64,000 nucleotides of DNA from Nostoc sp. FACHB-110 (GTDB taxonomy: Bacteria; Cyanobacteriota; Cyanobacteriia; Cyanobacteriales; Nostocaceae). The stretch lies in contig NZ_JACJRU010000043.1 in NCBI RefSeq assembly GCF_014697425.1, positions 1 to 64,000 of the forward strand. The letters are read 5' to 3'. The notes beneath the pieces were generated by a model. That model was not told the DNA's origin. It ran no database searches and saw only the letters and a list, made by a program, of their open reading frames with translations. Positions 55,816 to 64,000 of the stretch are shown here, in pieces. The position numbers and the translations under genes are program-made. How positions within the stretch are numbered: the first letter of the stretch is position 1; each line of letters starts with the position of its first letter.

Positions 55816-56562
55816 TTAAAATTCTCTCAAGAGTCTCCCACACCCGTACACGCGATCTTTAATGTCGTTTTGTCTTAAGGCATACCACCAAGTTGCAGCA
55901 TTAATCGCAATTACTGGTTTGCCTAGCCATCTTTCGGCTTCGTCAGCCAGCCGCAGCATACTTAAATTAGTCCCGACTTGGACAATCGCTTCTATATCAT
56001 CACCATCAATTTTTTGCAGATGTTGGCGCAAGGTACTTTCAGATACCTCTGCAATGGAAATTGCCGTGGGACAACGTAATCCTTGTAGCCGAACAACTTC
56101 TACCCCAATATCATGAAAAAAACGAGTGACCATCTGATCGGCTATAGCTTGATAAGGCGTAATCACCGCAATTTTGTTGAGCTTAAATGCTTCTAGTGCG
56201 GCTTGACAGGCCATAGCCCCAGAAGCTAGCTTCAGCCCCGAATAATCTTCCAGCCATTTGACAAATGCTTTGTTACCTTCAAGTCCATCCCAAAAAGTTT
56301 CAGCACTCATTCCCATCACCAAATAATTGACACCTGCGGTCATTACCCGGTCAACAGCAAAGAGAATTTCGTTGTTGAGTTGTTCTAAAAGACGCACCAT
56401 CTTTTCATCGCTACTTAAATCCTGATCTCGAACATGAATCCGCGACATATGAGAAGTCACGCCAGGTACAGCCATTGTATGAAAATCAGGTTCGACAATT
56501 GTGTTTGTACTAGGGGCTAGCACGCCAAATTTTTTGCGCCATCCTAAAGCGTCTGTCATCAT
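55816..56562 (-). CDS. Maleate-isomerase / Asp-Glu racemase family protein lacking both catalytic Cys
   Basis: 248 residues. The family N-terminus FGVLAPSTNTIVEPDF and later IAVITPYQAI fit the maleate isomerase / arylmalonate decarboxylase fold. At the first catalytic-Cys region the protein reads LVMGMSAETFWDG, and at the second QVGTNLSMLRLAD; neither has Cys, although Cys appears elsewhere (AMACQ, LRCPT, GCGRL). The usual two-Cys chemistry may be absent or altered. It is convergent with hisS, 35 bases away. Confidence 0.75.
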   Translation of the reverse strand: MMTDALGWRKKFGVLAPSTNTIVEPDFHTMAVPGVTSHMSRIHVRDQDLSSDEKMVRLLEQLNNEILFAVDRVMTAGVNYLVMGMSAETFWDGLEGNKAFVKWLEDYSGLKLASGAMACQAALEAFKLNKIAVITPYQAIADQMVTRFFHDIGVEVVRLQGLRCPTAISIAEVSESTLRQHLQKIDGDDIEAIVQVGTNLSMLRLADEAERWLGKPVIAINAATWWYALRQNDIKDRVYGCGRLLREF

Positions 56563-56711
56563 TTACTTTTGCTTAACTACGTAAAATATTATGTTAGAAG
56601 ATACATAATTCCTAACGGCTACAGATATTAGCCAAACTTGATATTTAAGAGCCTTTTATTTTTGCACCCTTCTTTATCATGGGAACAAAGCCCGCAAACT
56701 GAAATTGATTG

Positions 56712-57887
56712 ATGCTAACCCATATTAAAGACTTAGCCATAAAACTAGCACCCCGTTTAGTGGAGATTCGCCGTCACATACACTCTCACCCAGAACTGAG
56801 TGGTCAAGAGTACCAAACTGCTGCTTTTGTTGCTGGTGTTTTGTCCTCCAGTGGTATTCACGTACAAGAAGGAGTTGGCAAAACAGGTGTAATTGGTGAA
56901 CTGCAAGGTACAGGTAAGGATCATCGCTTATTAGCGATTCGCACTGATATGGATGCTTTACCCATCCAAGAACGCACAGGTTTGGAATATGCTTCCCATA
57001 CTGATGGAGTGATGCACGCTTGTGGTCATGATGTGCATACTACAGTTGGGTTAGGCACAGCAATGGTGTTATCCCAGATAGCTGATGAGTTGGGTGGGAA
57101 AGTAAGATTTCTTTTTCAGCCAGCCGAAGAAATTGCCCAAGGAGCGTATTGGATGGTCAAAGATGGCGCAATGGAAAACGTCTCAGCCATTTTAGGAGTC
57201 CATGTTTTTCCTTCCATCCCCGCAGGTTCAATTGGAGTGCGCTACGGAGCATTAACAGCTGCGGCTGATGATTTAGAGATTACGATTATTGGCGAATCGG
57301 GACATGGAGCGCGCCCCCACGAAGCAATTGACGCAATTTGGATTGCTGCCCAAGTAGTGACTGCTTTACAACAAGCAATCAGCCGCACTCAAAATCCCTT
57401 ACGTCCTGTGGTGTTAAGTATAGGCAAAATTAGCGGCGGCAGAGCAGCGAATGTGATTGCTGATAAAGTGCAGTTGTTGGGAACAGTGCGATCGCTGCAT
57501 CCAGAAACCCGCGCCCATCTGCCTATTTGGATTGACAATATTGTGGGTAATGTCTGTAATGCTTATGGAGCAAAGTATCAAGTCAATTATCGCCAAGGTG
57601 TACCCAGCGTTCAAAACGATTATTCTTTAACGCAACTATTACAATTATCAGCCGAAGAAGCTTGGAGTAGCGATCGCGTCCAAGTCTTACCTGAGCCATC
57701 CCTTGGTGCTGAAGATTTTTCCGTTTATCAAGAATACGCACCCGGTTCTATGTTTCGCTTGGGCGTTGGTTACAAAGATAGAATGATCAATCATCCCCTA
57801 CACCATCCCGAATTTGAAGTTGATGAATCAGCAATTATCACGGGTGTCGTCACAATGGCTTATGCAGGCTACAAATATTGGCTTTAA
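56712..57887 (+). CDS. M20-family amidohydrolase (hippurate/IAA-amino-acid hydrolase-like)
   Basis: 391 residues, with ATG 56712 directly after an in-frame TTG. The two-metal site is complete: IRTDMDALPIQE, HACGHDVHTT, QPAEEIAQGA, GVHVFP and the C-terminal SLGAEDFSVY. The dimerisation lid (GESGHGARPHEAIDAI) is present. Members cleave N-acyl amino acids; the substrate is not known. It is divergent from the isomerase-like gene with a 149-base gap. Confidence 0.92.
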   Translation: MLTHIKDLAIKLAPRLVEIRRHIHSHPELSGQEYQTAAFVAGVLSSSGIHVQEGVGKTGVIGELQGTGKDHRLLAIRTDMDALPIQERTGLEYASHTDGVMHACGHDVHTTVGLGTAMVLSQIADELGGKVRFLFQPAEEIAQGAYWMVKDGAMENVSAILGVHVFPSIPAGSIGVRYGALTAAADDLEITIIGESGHGARPHEAIDAIWIAAQVVTALQQAISRTQNPLRPVVLSIGKISGGRAANVIADKVQLLGTVRSLHPETRAHLPIWIDNIVGNVCNAYGAKYQVNYRQGVPSVQNDYSLTQLLQLSAEEAWSSDRVQVLPEPSLGAEDFSVYQEYAPGSMFRLGVGYKDRMINHPLHHPEFEVDESAIITGVVTMAYAGYKYWL

Positions 57888-58382
57888 CCACCAGCCTCTC
57901 AATATTATGATTTCTTGCCGATGCCTAGAGTGGGTCGGCTTATTTATTTGCAACATATTGAGCTAATACCGATTAAGAACCAGACAGAATTAATTACTGA
58001 TTTTTGTCATCAATCAAAGATGATTTCTAGAAAATGCCAAATATAAAATAGTTTTTTATAGCAAGTATCCAGGAGTCAGAATTCAGAACTCAGAAGGTTT
58101 AAAGAATGAGCAGTAATATTTGATGAAATAATTTGCTAATTCTATCGATACTTATTTATTCTGACTTCTGGCTCTTGGGGACTGAATTATTAGGTTTTAT
58201 AGCTAGCTTATTTCCAGATTATTCCCGCTACATCAGGCTTGCATCTATTTTATAGCTTCAATACCTAAATATTGCTTTCCGCAAGATTTTATCATTTCTT
58301 CATTTTGAAAAAATTATTGATACTTGTAATCAGCGAGTTGAATTCTTGGGAATAATAACCCTATAGTTAAAAAATATGAATT
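57888..58382. repeat. Gene-free gap with a CCAGGAGTCAGAAT palindrome
   Basis: 495 bases. CCAGGAGTCAGAATTCAGAA at 58069 is mirrored by ATTCTGACTTCTGGCTCTTG ending near 58177, a MITE-like palindrome of the same family as at 18270-18372. The rest is AT-rich. Confidence 0.5.
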
Positions 58383-59540
58383 ATGTTCAATGTAGTGGTT
58401 GGGCATAGCAACGACCCAGATTCTTTATCAGCAATTACTGAAGTCATCGAGCAATGTCAAAACAGCTTAGAAGGAAAAATCCCTCAAGCAGGTATTTTAT
58501 TTGCGGCAATTGATTTTGATTATGCTCTAATCTTGCAAGAAATTATCCGAGCGTTTCCCGGTATCGAATTAATTGGTGGAACTACCGATGCGGAAATTTC
58601 TTCAGTGTTACAATTTCAGCAAGACTCAATTACATTGATGCTATTTTCTTCTAGTGAAATAGAAATTTATGCTGGGTTAGGTCAAGACTTATCAAAAAAC
58701 ACGATTTTAGCAACACAAAAAGCTGTTGAACAAGCAAAATCAAAAATTAGAAATCAAGCTTCCTCTCAATTATGTTTAACTGTGCCTGAAAGTCTAACTG
58801 TTGATGGAGTATCAATTGTAGAAGGACTCAAACTAGCATTAGGGAAAAATATTCCTATTTTTGGTGGCTTGACATCTGACCAATGGAAATTTCAAAAAAC
58901 CTATCAATTCTTTCAAACTGAAGTTCTTACTGATGCTGTTCCTATTCTCATTTTTTCAGGAGAATTTTTATTTTCTCAAGGTGTAGCAAGTGGTTGGCAT
59001 CCTTTAGGAGAAAAAAGCCAAGTCACCAAAGTTGAGCGAAATGTTCTCTATGAAATTGATGGTAAACCTGCATTAAATTTTTATCATCATTATTTAGGTG
59101 GTTTACCCCCTTCTGGGGAATATCCTTTAGCCGTATTTGAATCATTATCAGAAGAATTTTATATGCGCGCTCCTAGCACTTATGATGAAGAAAATGGCAG
59201 TATTACTTTTTTAGGAGAAATCCCCAAAAATGCTTTTGTGCAAATAGCACAAGCTGGGCGCAATGAAATTTTAGGTGCAGCGAAAACTGCTATTACCAAT
59301 GCTTTAAAAAATTATCCAGGTACAAAACCAGATGCAGCTTTATTTTTTTCTTGTGCAGCCCGTAGACAATTGCTAGGTACACGCACTATAGAAGAATATC
59401 AAATTGCTCAAGAATGTCTAAAAATGAATATTCCCGGTTGTGGTTTTTATACTCATGGAGAAATATCGCCGTTGAATTCTGGGGGAGAAACTAGATTGCA
59501 TCATGAAACATTTGTCACTCTTTTAATAGGAGTACAATAA
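58383..59540 (+). CDS. FIST domain sensory protein
   Basis: 385 residues with FIST N-terminal (VVGHSNDPDSLSAI, QAGILFAAIDFDY, LIGGTTDAEISS) and FIST C-terminal (FSCAARRQLLGTRTIEEYQIAQ, GCGFYTHGEISPL) regions. FIST domains are thought to bind small ligands such as amino acids. No membrane segment is present, so it is cytosolic. It is the first gene of a pair, 5 bases before a histidine kinase, so it probably is the sensory input of that kinase. Confidence 0.9.
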   Translation: MFNVVVGHSNDPDSLSAITEVIEQCQNSLEGKIPQAGILFAAIDFDYALILQEIIRAFPGIELIGGTTDAEISSVLQFQQDSITLMLFSSSEIEIYAGLGQDLSKNTILATQKAVEQAKSKIRNQASSQLCLTVPESLTVDGVSIVEGLKLALGKNIPIFGGLTSDQWKFQKTYQFFQTEVLTDAVPILIFSGEFLFSQGVASGWHPLGEKSQVTKVERNVLYEIDGKPALNFYHHYLGGLPPSGEYPLAVFESLSEEFYMRAPSTYDEENGSITFLGEIPKNAFVQIAQAGRNEILGAAKTAITNALKNYPGTKPDAALFFSCAARRQLLGTRTIEEYQIAQECLKMNIPGCGFYTHGEISPLNSGGETRLHHETFVTLLIGVQ

Positions 59541-59545
59541 AAGTT

Positions 59546-60616
59546 ATGCAATCAGACTATGAGCAAAAAATTAAAGAATTAGAAAAAGTCAACCGCATCC
59601 TCACAAAAAAATTGGAGCGTTCGGAAATTTTACGGGTAGCATTAGAAGAAAATAACGAAAGAAAAGAAGCTATATTTCTGCAAGTAATTCATGAGTTACG
59701 AGAATCACAAAAAATCTTACAAGGGCAAAGCCAAGATTTAGAACAAGCCTTAAAAAAGCTACAAGCTATGCAAAGCAAGTTAGTAGAATCAGAAAAAATG
59801 TCTGCTTTAGGCATTTTAGTAGCTGGAATTGCTCATGAAATCAATAATCCAGTTAATTTTATTTACGGCAATATTAGCTATGCGGCTCGATATGCCCACG
59901 ATATTTTAGATATCCTCCAGTGCTATCAAAATTTATATCCGAATCCAGAACCATCTATAGCTGCAAAAATTAAGGCAATAGATTTAGATTTTGTCAAAAA
60001 AGACTTTATTGAACTTTTGGATTCTATGGAATATGGTACACAGCGCATTAGTGAAATTGTTAGGTCTTTGCGGATATTTGCTCACTTAGACGAAGCAGAA
60101 ATTAAAAAAGTTGATATCCACGAAGGTATTGATAGCACTTTAATGTTACTCAGAAATCGGCTAGAGTCGTGTCCTCCTTTACCAGCAATTCAAGTGATCA
60201 AAGAATATAGCAATATACCTTTCGTGGAGTGTTATGCGGGTAAACTGAATCAGGTATTAATCAATATTATTATAAATGCTATTGATGCTATAGAGCAAAA
60301 GTTAGAAATTATCGCAAAAGAGGCGGATAATTCTAACTTTATTCCTACTATTAAAATTAGTACCGAGTTACTTGATGATGAAATTATAATTCGCATTATT
60401 GACAACGGTACTGGTATGAAGCCAGAAATAACACAACAAATATTCAATCCATTTTTTACGACTAAACCAGTTGGCAAAGGCAAAGGTTTAGGACTTTCGA
60501 TTAGCTATCAAATTATTGTCGAAAGCCATCAAGGGCAACTTGAATGTAACTCTATACCTGGTGTAGGTACAGAATTTGTGATTATGATACCTCGGCAAAG
60601 AGTATTCGAGGAATGA
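59546..60616 (+). CDS. Histidine kinase paired with the FIST protein
   Basis: 356 residues, no sensor domain of its own. An N-terminal coiled coil (about 1-80) is followed by the phosphoacceptor segment SALGILVAGIAHEINNP, an N-box LINIIINAIDAIEQ, DNGTGM and GKGKGLGLSISYQ. Its kinase core is a close relative of the C-terminal part of the giant kinase at 8.8 kb. No response regulator is next to it. Signal input likely comes from the adjacent FIST protein. Confidence 0.9.
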   Translation: MQSDYEQKIKELEKVNRILTKKLERSEILRVALEENNERKEAIFLQVIHELRESQKILQGQSQDLEQALKKLQAMQSKLVESEKMSALGILVAGIAHEINNPVNFIYGNISYAARYAHDILDILQCYQNLYPNPEPSIAAKIKAIDLDFVKKDFIELLDSMEYGTQRISEIVRSLRIFAHLDEAEIKKVDIHEGIDSTLMLLRNRLESCPPLPAIQVIKEYSNIPFVECYAGKLNQVLINIIINAIDAIEQKLEIIAKEADNSNFIPTIKISTELLDDEIIIRIIDNGTGMKPEITQQIFNPFFTTKPVGKGKGLGLSISYQIIVESHQGQLECNSIPGVGTEFVIMIPRQRVFEE

Positions 60617-60674
60617 AATATTGTATTCAGCCCTGGTAATTAGTGATAAATTTCTGATGAATGATGCAAGATTG

Positions 60675-61433
60675 CTATACAAAAGTCTTCATTCTTAAAC
60701 GTAAGAGTAAGTCATTTAATGCAGCTTTGGCTGTGGGTGCTTCTGGTAATGTGCTGGCTTCATAAGCTGCTTGTAACTCAGTGCGTAATCTTTCATATTC
60801 TTGTTGATGAAAAACCAAATTTACGTTTGATAAAGTAGATTTTTCGGCTCCTGCTAATTTTTGATCGATTAAATCTGAGATGTAGGGTAAATTAAACACT
60901 TCATTCAGAGTAATTAAATTTGCTTCTAATATTCCTGTTTGCATTAAATAAATTCCCGTAAGTAGCACACGATAAACATAAAGTAGTGGTTTAACTCTAG
61001 GTGGTTTTTCTTGGGCAAAAAGTTTCCATTGGGTAGCAGCAAAGCCAAAATAATGGTGACTATGATGCCGAGTAATACAATCTTGGGCAATAGATTTTAA
61101 CTCTTGATGTTCTGGGCTAGTTTTTAAGATTAATGGTGAATAAAGCTGCTCTAATACGTAACCATTCTTTTTAAGTAGCAGTAAGAAAAATTTTTTAACA
61201 TCGTGAGTAACTAAATCAATTTCTAAAGAATCAAATACTTGGGAAATTTCAATAGTTTCATTGCCCTCATCTAAACCTACAACTTCTATGGCTGGTAAAA
61301 TATGCACACCGCGCAAATCATAATCGGAATCGGGGGAAGGAAAACCATATAAATGAGAACCACTAATGGTGGCGAATAAAAACGGGTAAGGCTGTTGTTG
61401 AATAATTGTATGTAGAGAACTGGGTAGATTCAT
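60675..61433 (-). CDS. Nucleotidyltransferase-superfamily protein (RlaP/DUF-type)
   Basis: 252 residues. The nucleotidyltransferase motif is GSHLYGF..DSDYDLRGV (GSx8-DxD, near 22-40), matching DNA polymerase beta-like predicted nucleotidyltransferases of the YcgL/RlaP group. The following helical region is long. Substrate unknown. It is convergent with the FIST kinase gene. Confidence 0.8.
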   Translation of the reverse strand: MNLPSSLHTIIQQQPYPFLFATISGSHLYGFPSPDSDYDLRGVHILPAIEVVGLDEGNETIEISQVFDSLEIDLVTHDVKKFFLLLLKKNGYVLEQLYSPLILKTSPEHQELKSIAQDCITRHHSHHYFGFAATQWKLFAQEKPPRVKPLLYVYRVLLTGIYLMQTGILEANLITLNEVFNLPYISDLIDQKLAGAEKSTLSNVNLVFHQQEYERLRTELQAAYEASTLPEAPTAKAALNDLLLRLRMKTFV

Positions 61434-61713
61434 AGTTGTGAGGAGAAATGCGATCGCAATCCAACTGTTCTATCCCAAATCTTTGCTCATGACGTGCTTT
61501 TTGTCACGATGGTTTATCTTAACATCTGCTTACTTCAAAAAACCTGCCCTTGAAAGGTGGGGTATGGGGGATATATAGCCCCAACAATCACCTTCGTCAC
61601 AAGCCCTGTATGAGTCAAGGCGATAGTATTGGTGGGGGCGTATGTTTCCCCTACCAGTACAGTCTTCCCTACACGCTGTTTTTGACTGATGACAACCCAC
61701 CGTCACAATAGAA

Positions 61714-61746
61714 AAGGTTGCTGACATCAGCAACCTTAAATTTTTT
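61714..61746. terminator. Hairpin flanked by A- and T-rich tracts
   Basis: AAGGTTGCTGA and TCAGCAACCTT form a perfect 11-bp stem with a 2-base loop; a run of eight T lies just beyond on the plus strand, and AAAAAAAA precedes it on the minus strand. It is the likely terminator of the DUF1830 gene (minus) and could also end a plus-strand transcript. Confidence 0.7.
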
Positions 61747-61779
61747 TTGATCAATTTTTTTATTTTAATCAAGCCATGA

Positions 61780-62157
61780 TTAACCAGCAATTGTTAAAGG
61801 TTTTGTTGTATCTCCACTTTTGGTATTAATTGACTGAACTATGGGTTTTTTACTGATAGGGTCGAGGGTAGATGATTCGGTATTAAAACCACTACTGCTT
61901 GATTCTTGAAGTGCAAGGCGATCGCACGGAATGGTATCCGATAAAATTGCACTTGCCATCATCCCCGTATGAATCTCCATATGAGCTTCTATTGGGGCTT
62001 CAAACACGAGGCGCTGCCCAGGAAACACAACCCTTTCAAAGTACCAATTAGAAACGTTAGAGATGCGAGCCACCTGGATTTTGCTCGTGGCATTAACGTA
62101 GCAGCAGAGAATTTTCCCCGATTGCTCAGGTGGTAGAGAATCTAGTATTTGAGCCAT
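61780..62157 (-). CDS. DUF1830-like protein
   Basis: 125 residues. The cyanobacterial DUF1830 pattern CCYVNATSKIQVARISNVSNWYFERVVFPGQRL is clear (split here as ILCCYVNATSKIQ and NWYFERVVFPGQRL), then a disordered Ser/Thr tail. No membrane segment. Function unknown. It is followed by a strong hairpin terminator. Confidence 0.8.
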   Translation of the reverse strand: MAQILDSLPPEQSGKILCCYVNATSKIQVARISNVSNWYFERVVFPGQRLVFEAPIEAHMEIHTGMMASAILSDTIPCDRLALQESSSSGFNTESSTLDPISKKPIVQSINTKSGDTTKPLTIAG

Positions 62158-62720
62158 AACTGCCGAGGAGCTTTACGCCACACATTGTATATTACACAAG
62201 CCCAGACTAACACTGCTGATCCCCAGTTGCTGTAACTCCGACTACCAACTGAAAATTTCTACGTTATTTCTATCTAAAGATATGTTCAAGTTATGAAAAT
62301 TTTATAAAAAAAATCCATTTTTAAAAAATTATACACTATTAAGGAAAATTTTTAATTGTTTTCTTTGGTAACAATTTTGCCAGAGATATCAATTAACTAG
62401 CCATAAAGGATATGACATCTTTTTTGAGCTTGTATATATTTTGTCCTCTCAAAGAGATAGTCAGGGATCGTCGCTTAATGAATGAACTCAATGTTATGGT
62501 AAAGATATATGAACAATTTATTCATAAAACAATCTCTCTGGTTTGAAGCCCGACTGAGCTAGCTGTTTCTGTCTTTTCAGACTGGAAAGTAGTGTAAGCA
62601 CAAAGTTGCTTAAACGTCAAACTAGATTGTCATAAATAAAACTAAGCAAAACCAAATTTGATAATTCCCAGTATCTCTACGCTTTGCTTAGAAAATGGCA
62701 AGATAAAGGTTAAAACTCCG
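62158..62720. other. Gene-free gap before the radical-SAM gene
   Basis: 563 AT-rich bases between two divergent genes, presumably holding their promoters. No repeat, RNA gene or coding frame was recognised. Confidence 0.4.
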
Positions 62721-64000
62721 ATGATCGAAAATCGCATTCTCTACGTTCGCCTTCCTTGTAACCCCATTTTTCCCATTGGGGTGGTTTATCTTTGTGATCA
62801 TGTCCACAAGCTATTCCCAAACATCGAACAGCGCATTTTCGATTTGGGGACAGTTCCCCCTCTAGACTATGCTGCGGCGTTAGATCGCTGTATCGATGAG
62901 TTTAAACCAACACTGTTAGTATTTTCTTGGCGGGATATTCAAATTTATGCCCCCGTGGGTGGACGCGGTGGCAACCCGTTGCAAAACGCTTTTGAATTTT
63001 ATTACGCGAAAAATCCCCTGATTAAATTACGTGGGGCTTTGGGTGGTTTACGCATCTTCATTGCCTACTATGTGGAGTTGTGGCGTAACTTGGGATTAAT
63101 CAAACGCGGTTTAAAACGCGCCCAAAAATACCATACTGATGCGCGTGCAGTTGTAGGCGGCGGCGCGGTCAGCGTATTTTATGAACAGTTGGGTAAAAGC
63201 TTACCTGCCGGCACAATTATTTCTGTGGGCGAAGGGGAAACTTTACTGGAGAAATTTTTGAATGGTCAAGAATTTCGTGATGAACGTTGTTATGTAGTTG
63301 GGGAAGGTCAACCACGCCAGCGCCTAATTCACGAACAACCCACCCCATTACAAAAAACTGCTTGTAATTACGACTACATTGAAAGCGTCTGGCCAGAGTT
63401 TAACTATTACCTGCAAGACCAAGACTTTTATATTGGTGTGCAAACCAAGCGCGGTTGTCCGCATAACTGCTGCTATTGTGTTTATACCGTGGTAGAAGGT
63501 AAACAAGTACGTATCAATCCTGCCGAAGAAGTTGTAGCAGAAATCCGACAACTATATAATCGCGGTGTGCGGAACTTTTGGTTGACTGATGCTCAATTTA
63601 TCCCAGCGCGGCGATATATCAATGATGCCATTGAATTATTACAGGCGATCGTTGATTCTGGGATGACGGATATTCATTGGGCAGCATACATCAGAGCCGA
63701 TAATTTAACACCGGAATTATGCGACTTGATGGCTAAAACCGGGATGAACTATTTTGAAATCGGCATTACCAGTGGTTCTCAAGAACTGGTACGCAAAATG
63801 CGGATGGGTTATAACCTGCGGACTGTCTTACAAAACTGTCGTGATTTAAAAGCAGCCGGGTTTAACGATTTAGTTTCTGTCAATTATTCCTTTAATGTGA
63901 TTGATGAACGTCCTGAAACGATTCGCCAAACTATCGCCTACCACCGCGAACTAGAACGCATCTTTGGTGCAGATAAAGTCGAACCCGCAATTTTCTTTAT
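62721..64000 (+). CDS. B12-binding radical-SAM enzyme, 3' end outside the window
   Basis: The first 426 residues are present; the gene runs off the end. The N-terminal cobalamin-binding-like region (VVGGGAVSVFYEQLG, VGEGETLLEKF, about 140-180) precedes the iron-sulfur motif RGCPHNCCYC with Cys at about 246, 250 and 253. The start MIENRILYVRLPCNP follows an AAAGG about 10 bases earlier. It resembles radical-SAM proteins of cyanobacterial photosystem II/high-light acclimation clusters, but this is only by pattern. Substrate unknown. Confidence 0.75.
   Translation, partial: MIENRILYVRLPCNPIFPIGVVYLCDHVHKLFPNIEQRIFDLGTVPPLDYAAALDRCIDEFKPTLLVFSWRDIQIYAPVGGRGGNPLQNAFEFYYAKNPLIKLRGALGGLRIFIAYYVELWRNLGLIKRGLKRAQKYHTDARAVVGGGAVSVFYEQLGKSLPAGTIISVGEGETLLEKFLNGQEFRDERCYVVGEGQPRQRLIHEQPTPLQKTACNYDYIESVWPEFNYYLQDQDFYIGVQTKRGCPHNCCYCVYTVVEGKQVRINPAEEVVAEIRQLYNRGVRNFWLTDAQFIPARRYINDAIELLQAIVDSGMTDIHWAAYIRADNLTPELCDLMAKTGMNYFEIGITSGSQELVRKMRMGYNLRTVLQNCRDLKAAGFNDLVSVNYSFNVIDERPETIRQTIAYHRELERIFGADKVEPAIFF

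Noticed and set aside
61530..61790. 86-residue minus-strand frame with a Cys-rich middle
   Set aside because: It runs through the strong hairpin terminator and overlaps the end of the DUF1830 gene; composition is not protein-like.

Overview
The window reads as chromosome of a filamentous, probably heterocyst-forming cyanobacterium (Nostocales). The evidence is the many HIP1 octamers (GCGATCGC), a cyanobacterial HisZ, DUF1830 and bacterial-type ferredoxin, very large cyanobacterial-style kinase and STAND proteins, and heptameric tandem repeats and MITE-like palindromes between genes. This assignment is inference from content; no rRNA is present.

Layout. 1-8.5 kb: two adjacent caspase-family genes on the minus strand, one caspase-STAND ATPase-WD40 and one caspase fused to a C-terminal lipase. 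They are separated by a 91-bp MITE with an 8-bp target duplication, and the second gene has a 43-bp tandem duplication over its start codon. 8.8-14.3 kb: a giant Ser/Thr kinase-ATPase-GAF-histidine kinase. 14.9-25.2 kb: a secreted zinc protease with a VHL-like beta domain, a BchE-like B12 radical-SAM enzyme, a four-EF-hand protein, an RppA/RppB-like two-component system and a ClC-CBS-USP anion transporter. 26-31 kb: an intact SDR gene followed by a decayed stretch, namely a GH15 glucoamylase truncated at its 5' end and split by a 134-bp MITE, then a frameshifted cupin gene; after these come a GNAT acetyltransferase and a pirin. 31.4-36.5 kb: a same-strand cluster of HMA2-like proteins, DUF5132 and a P-type ATPase, almost free of metal-binding cysteines.

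36.6-56 kb is largely housekeeping: peptide deformylase, HtrA protease, DnaA with a candidate oriC (seven perfect DnaA boxes) directly downstream, a peptidoglycan-binding/SPOR protein, lactate/glycolate oxidase, M48 protease, MurA, a SpoU-type RNA methyltransferase, ferredoxins, HisZ coupled to a J-domain/TPR protein, inositol monophosphatase, a nuclease lipoprotein, HisS and three tRNAs (Leu-CAA, Leu-CAG, Ser-GGA). 55.8-64 kb: a maleate-isomerase-like protein, an M20 amidohydrolase, a FIST sensor protein with a partner histidine kinase, a nucleotidyltransferase, a DUF1830 protein and a B12-binding radical-SAM gene cut by the window end.

The most unusual parts are the double caspase locus, the cysteine-poor P-type ATPase/HMA2 cluster, the VHL-like/metalloprotease fusion, the dnaA-linked origin without dnaN beside it, and the two recognisable MITE insertions. 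Functions of whole clusters are inferences; domain calls rest on motifs read in the translated sequence.
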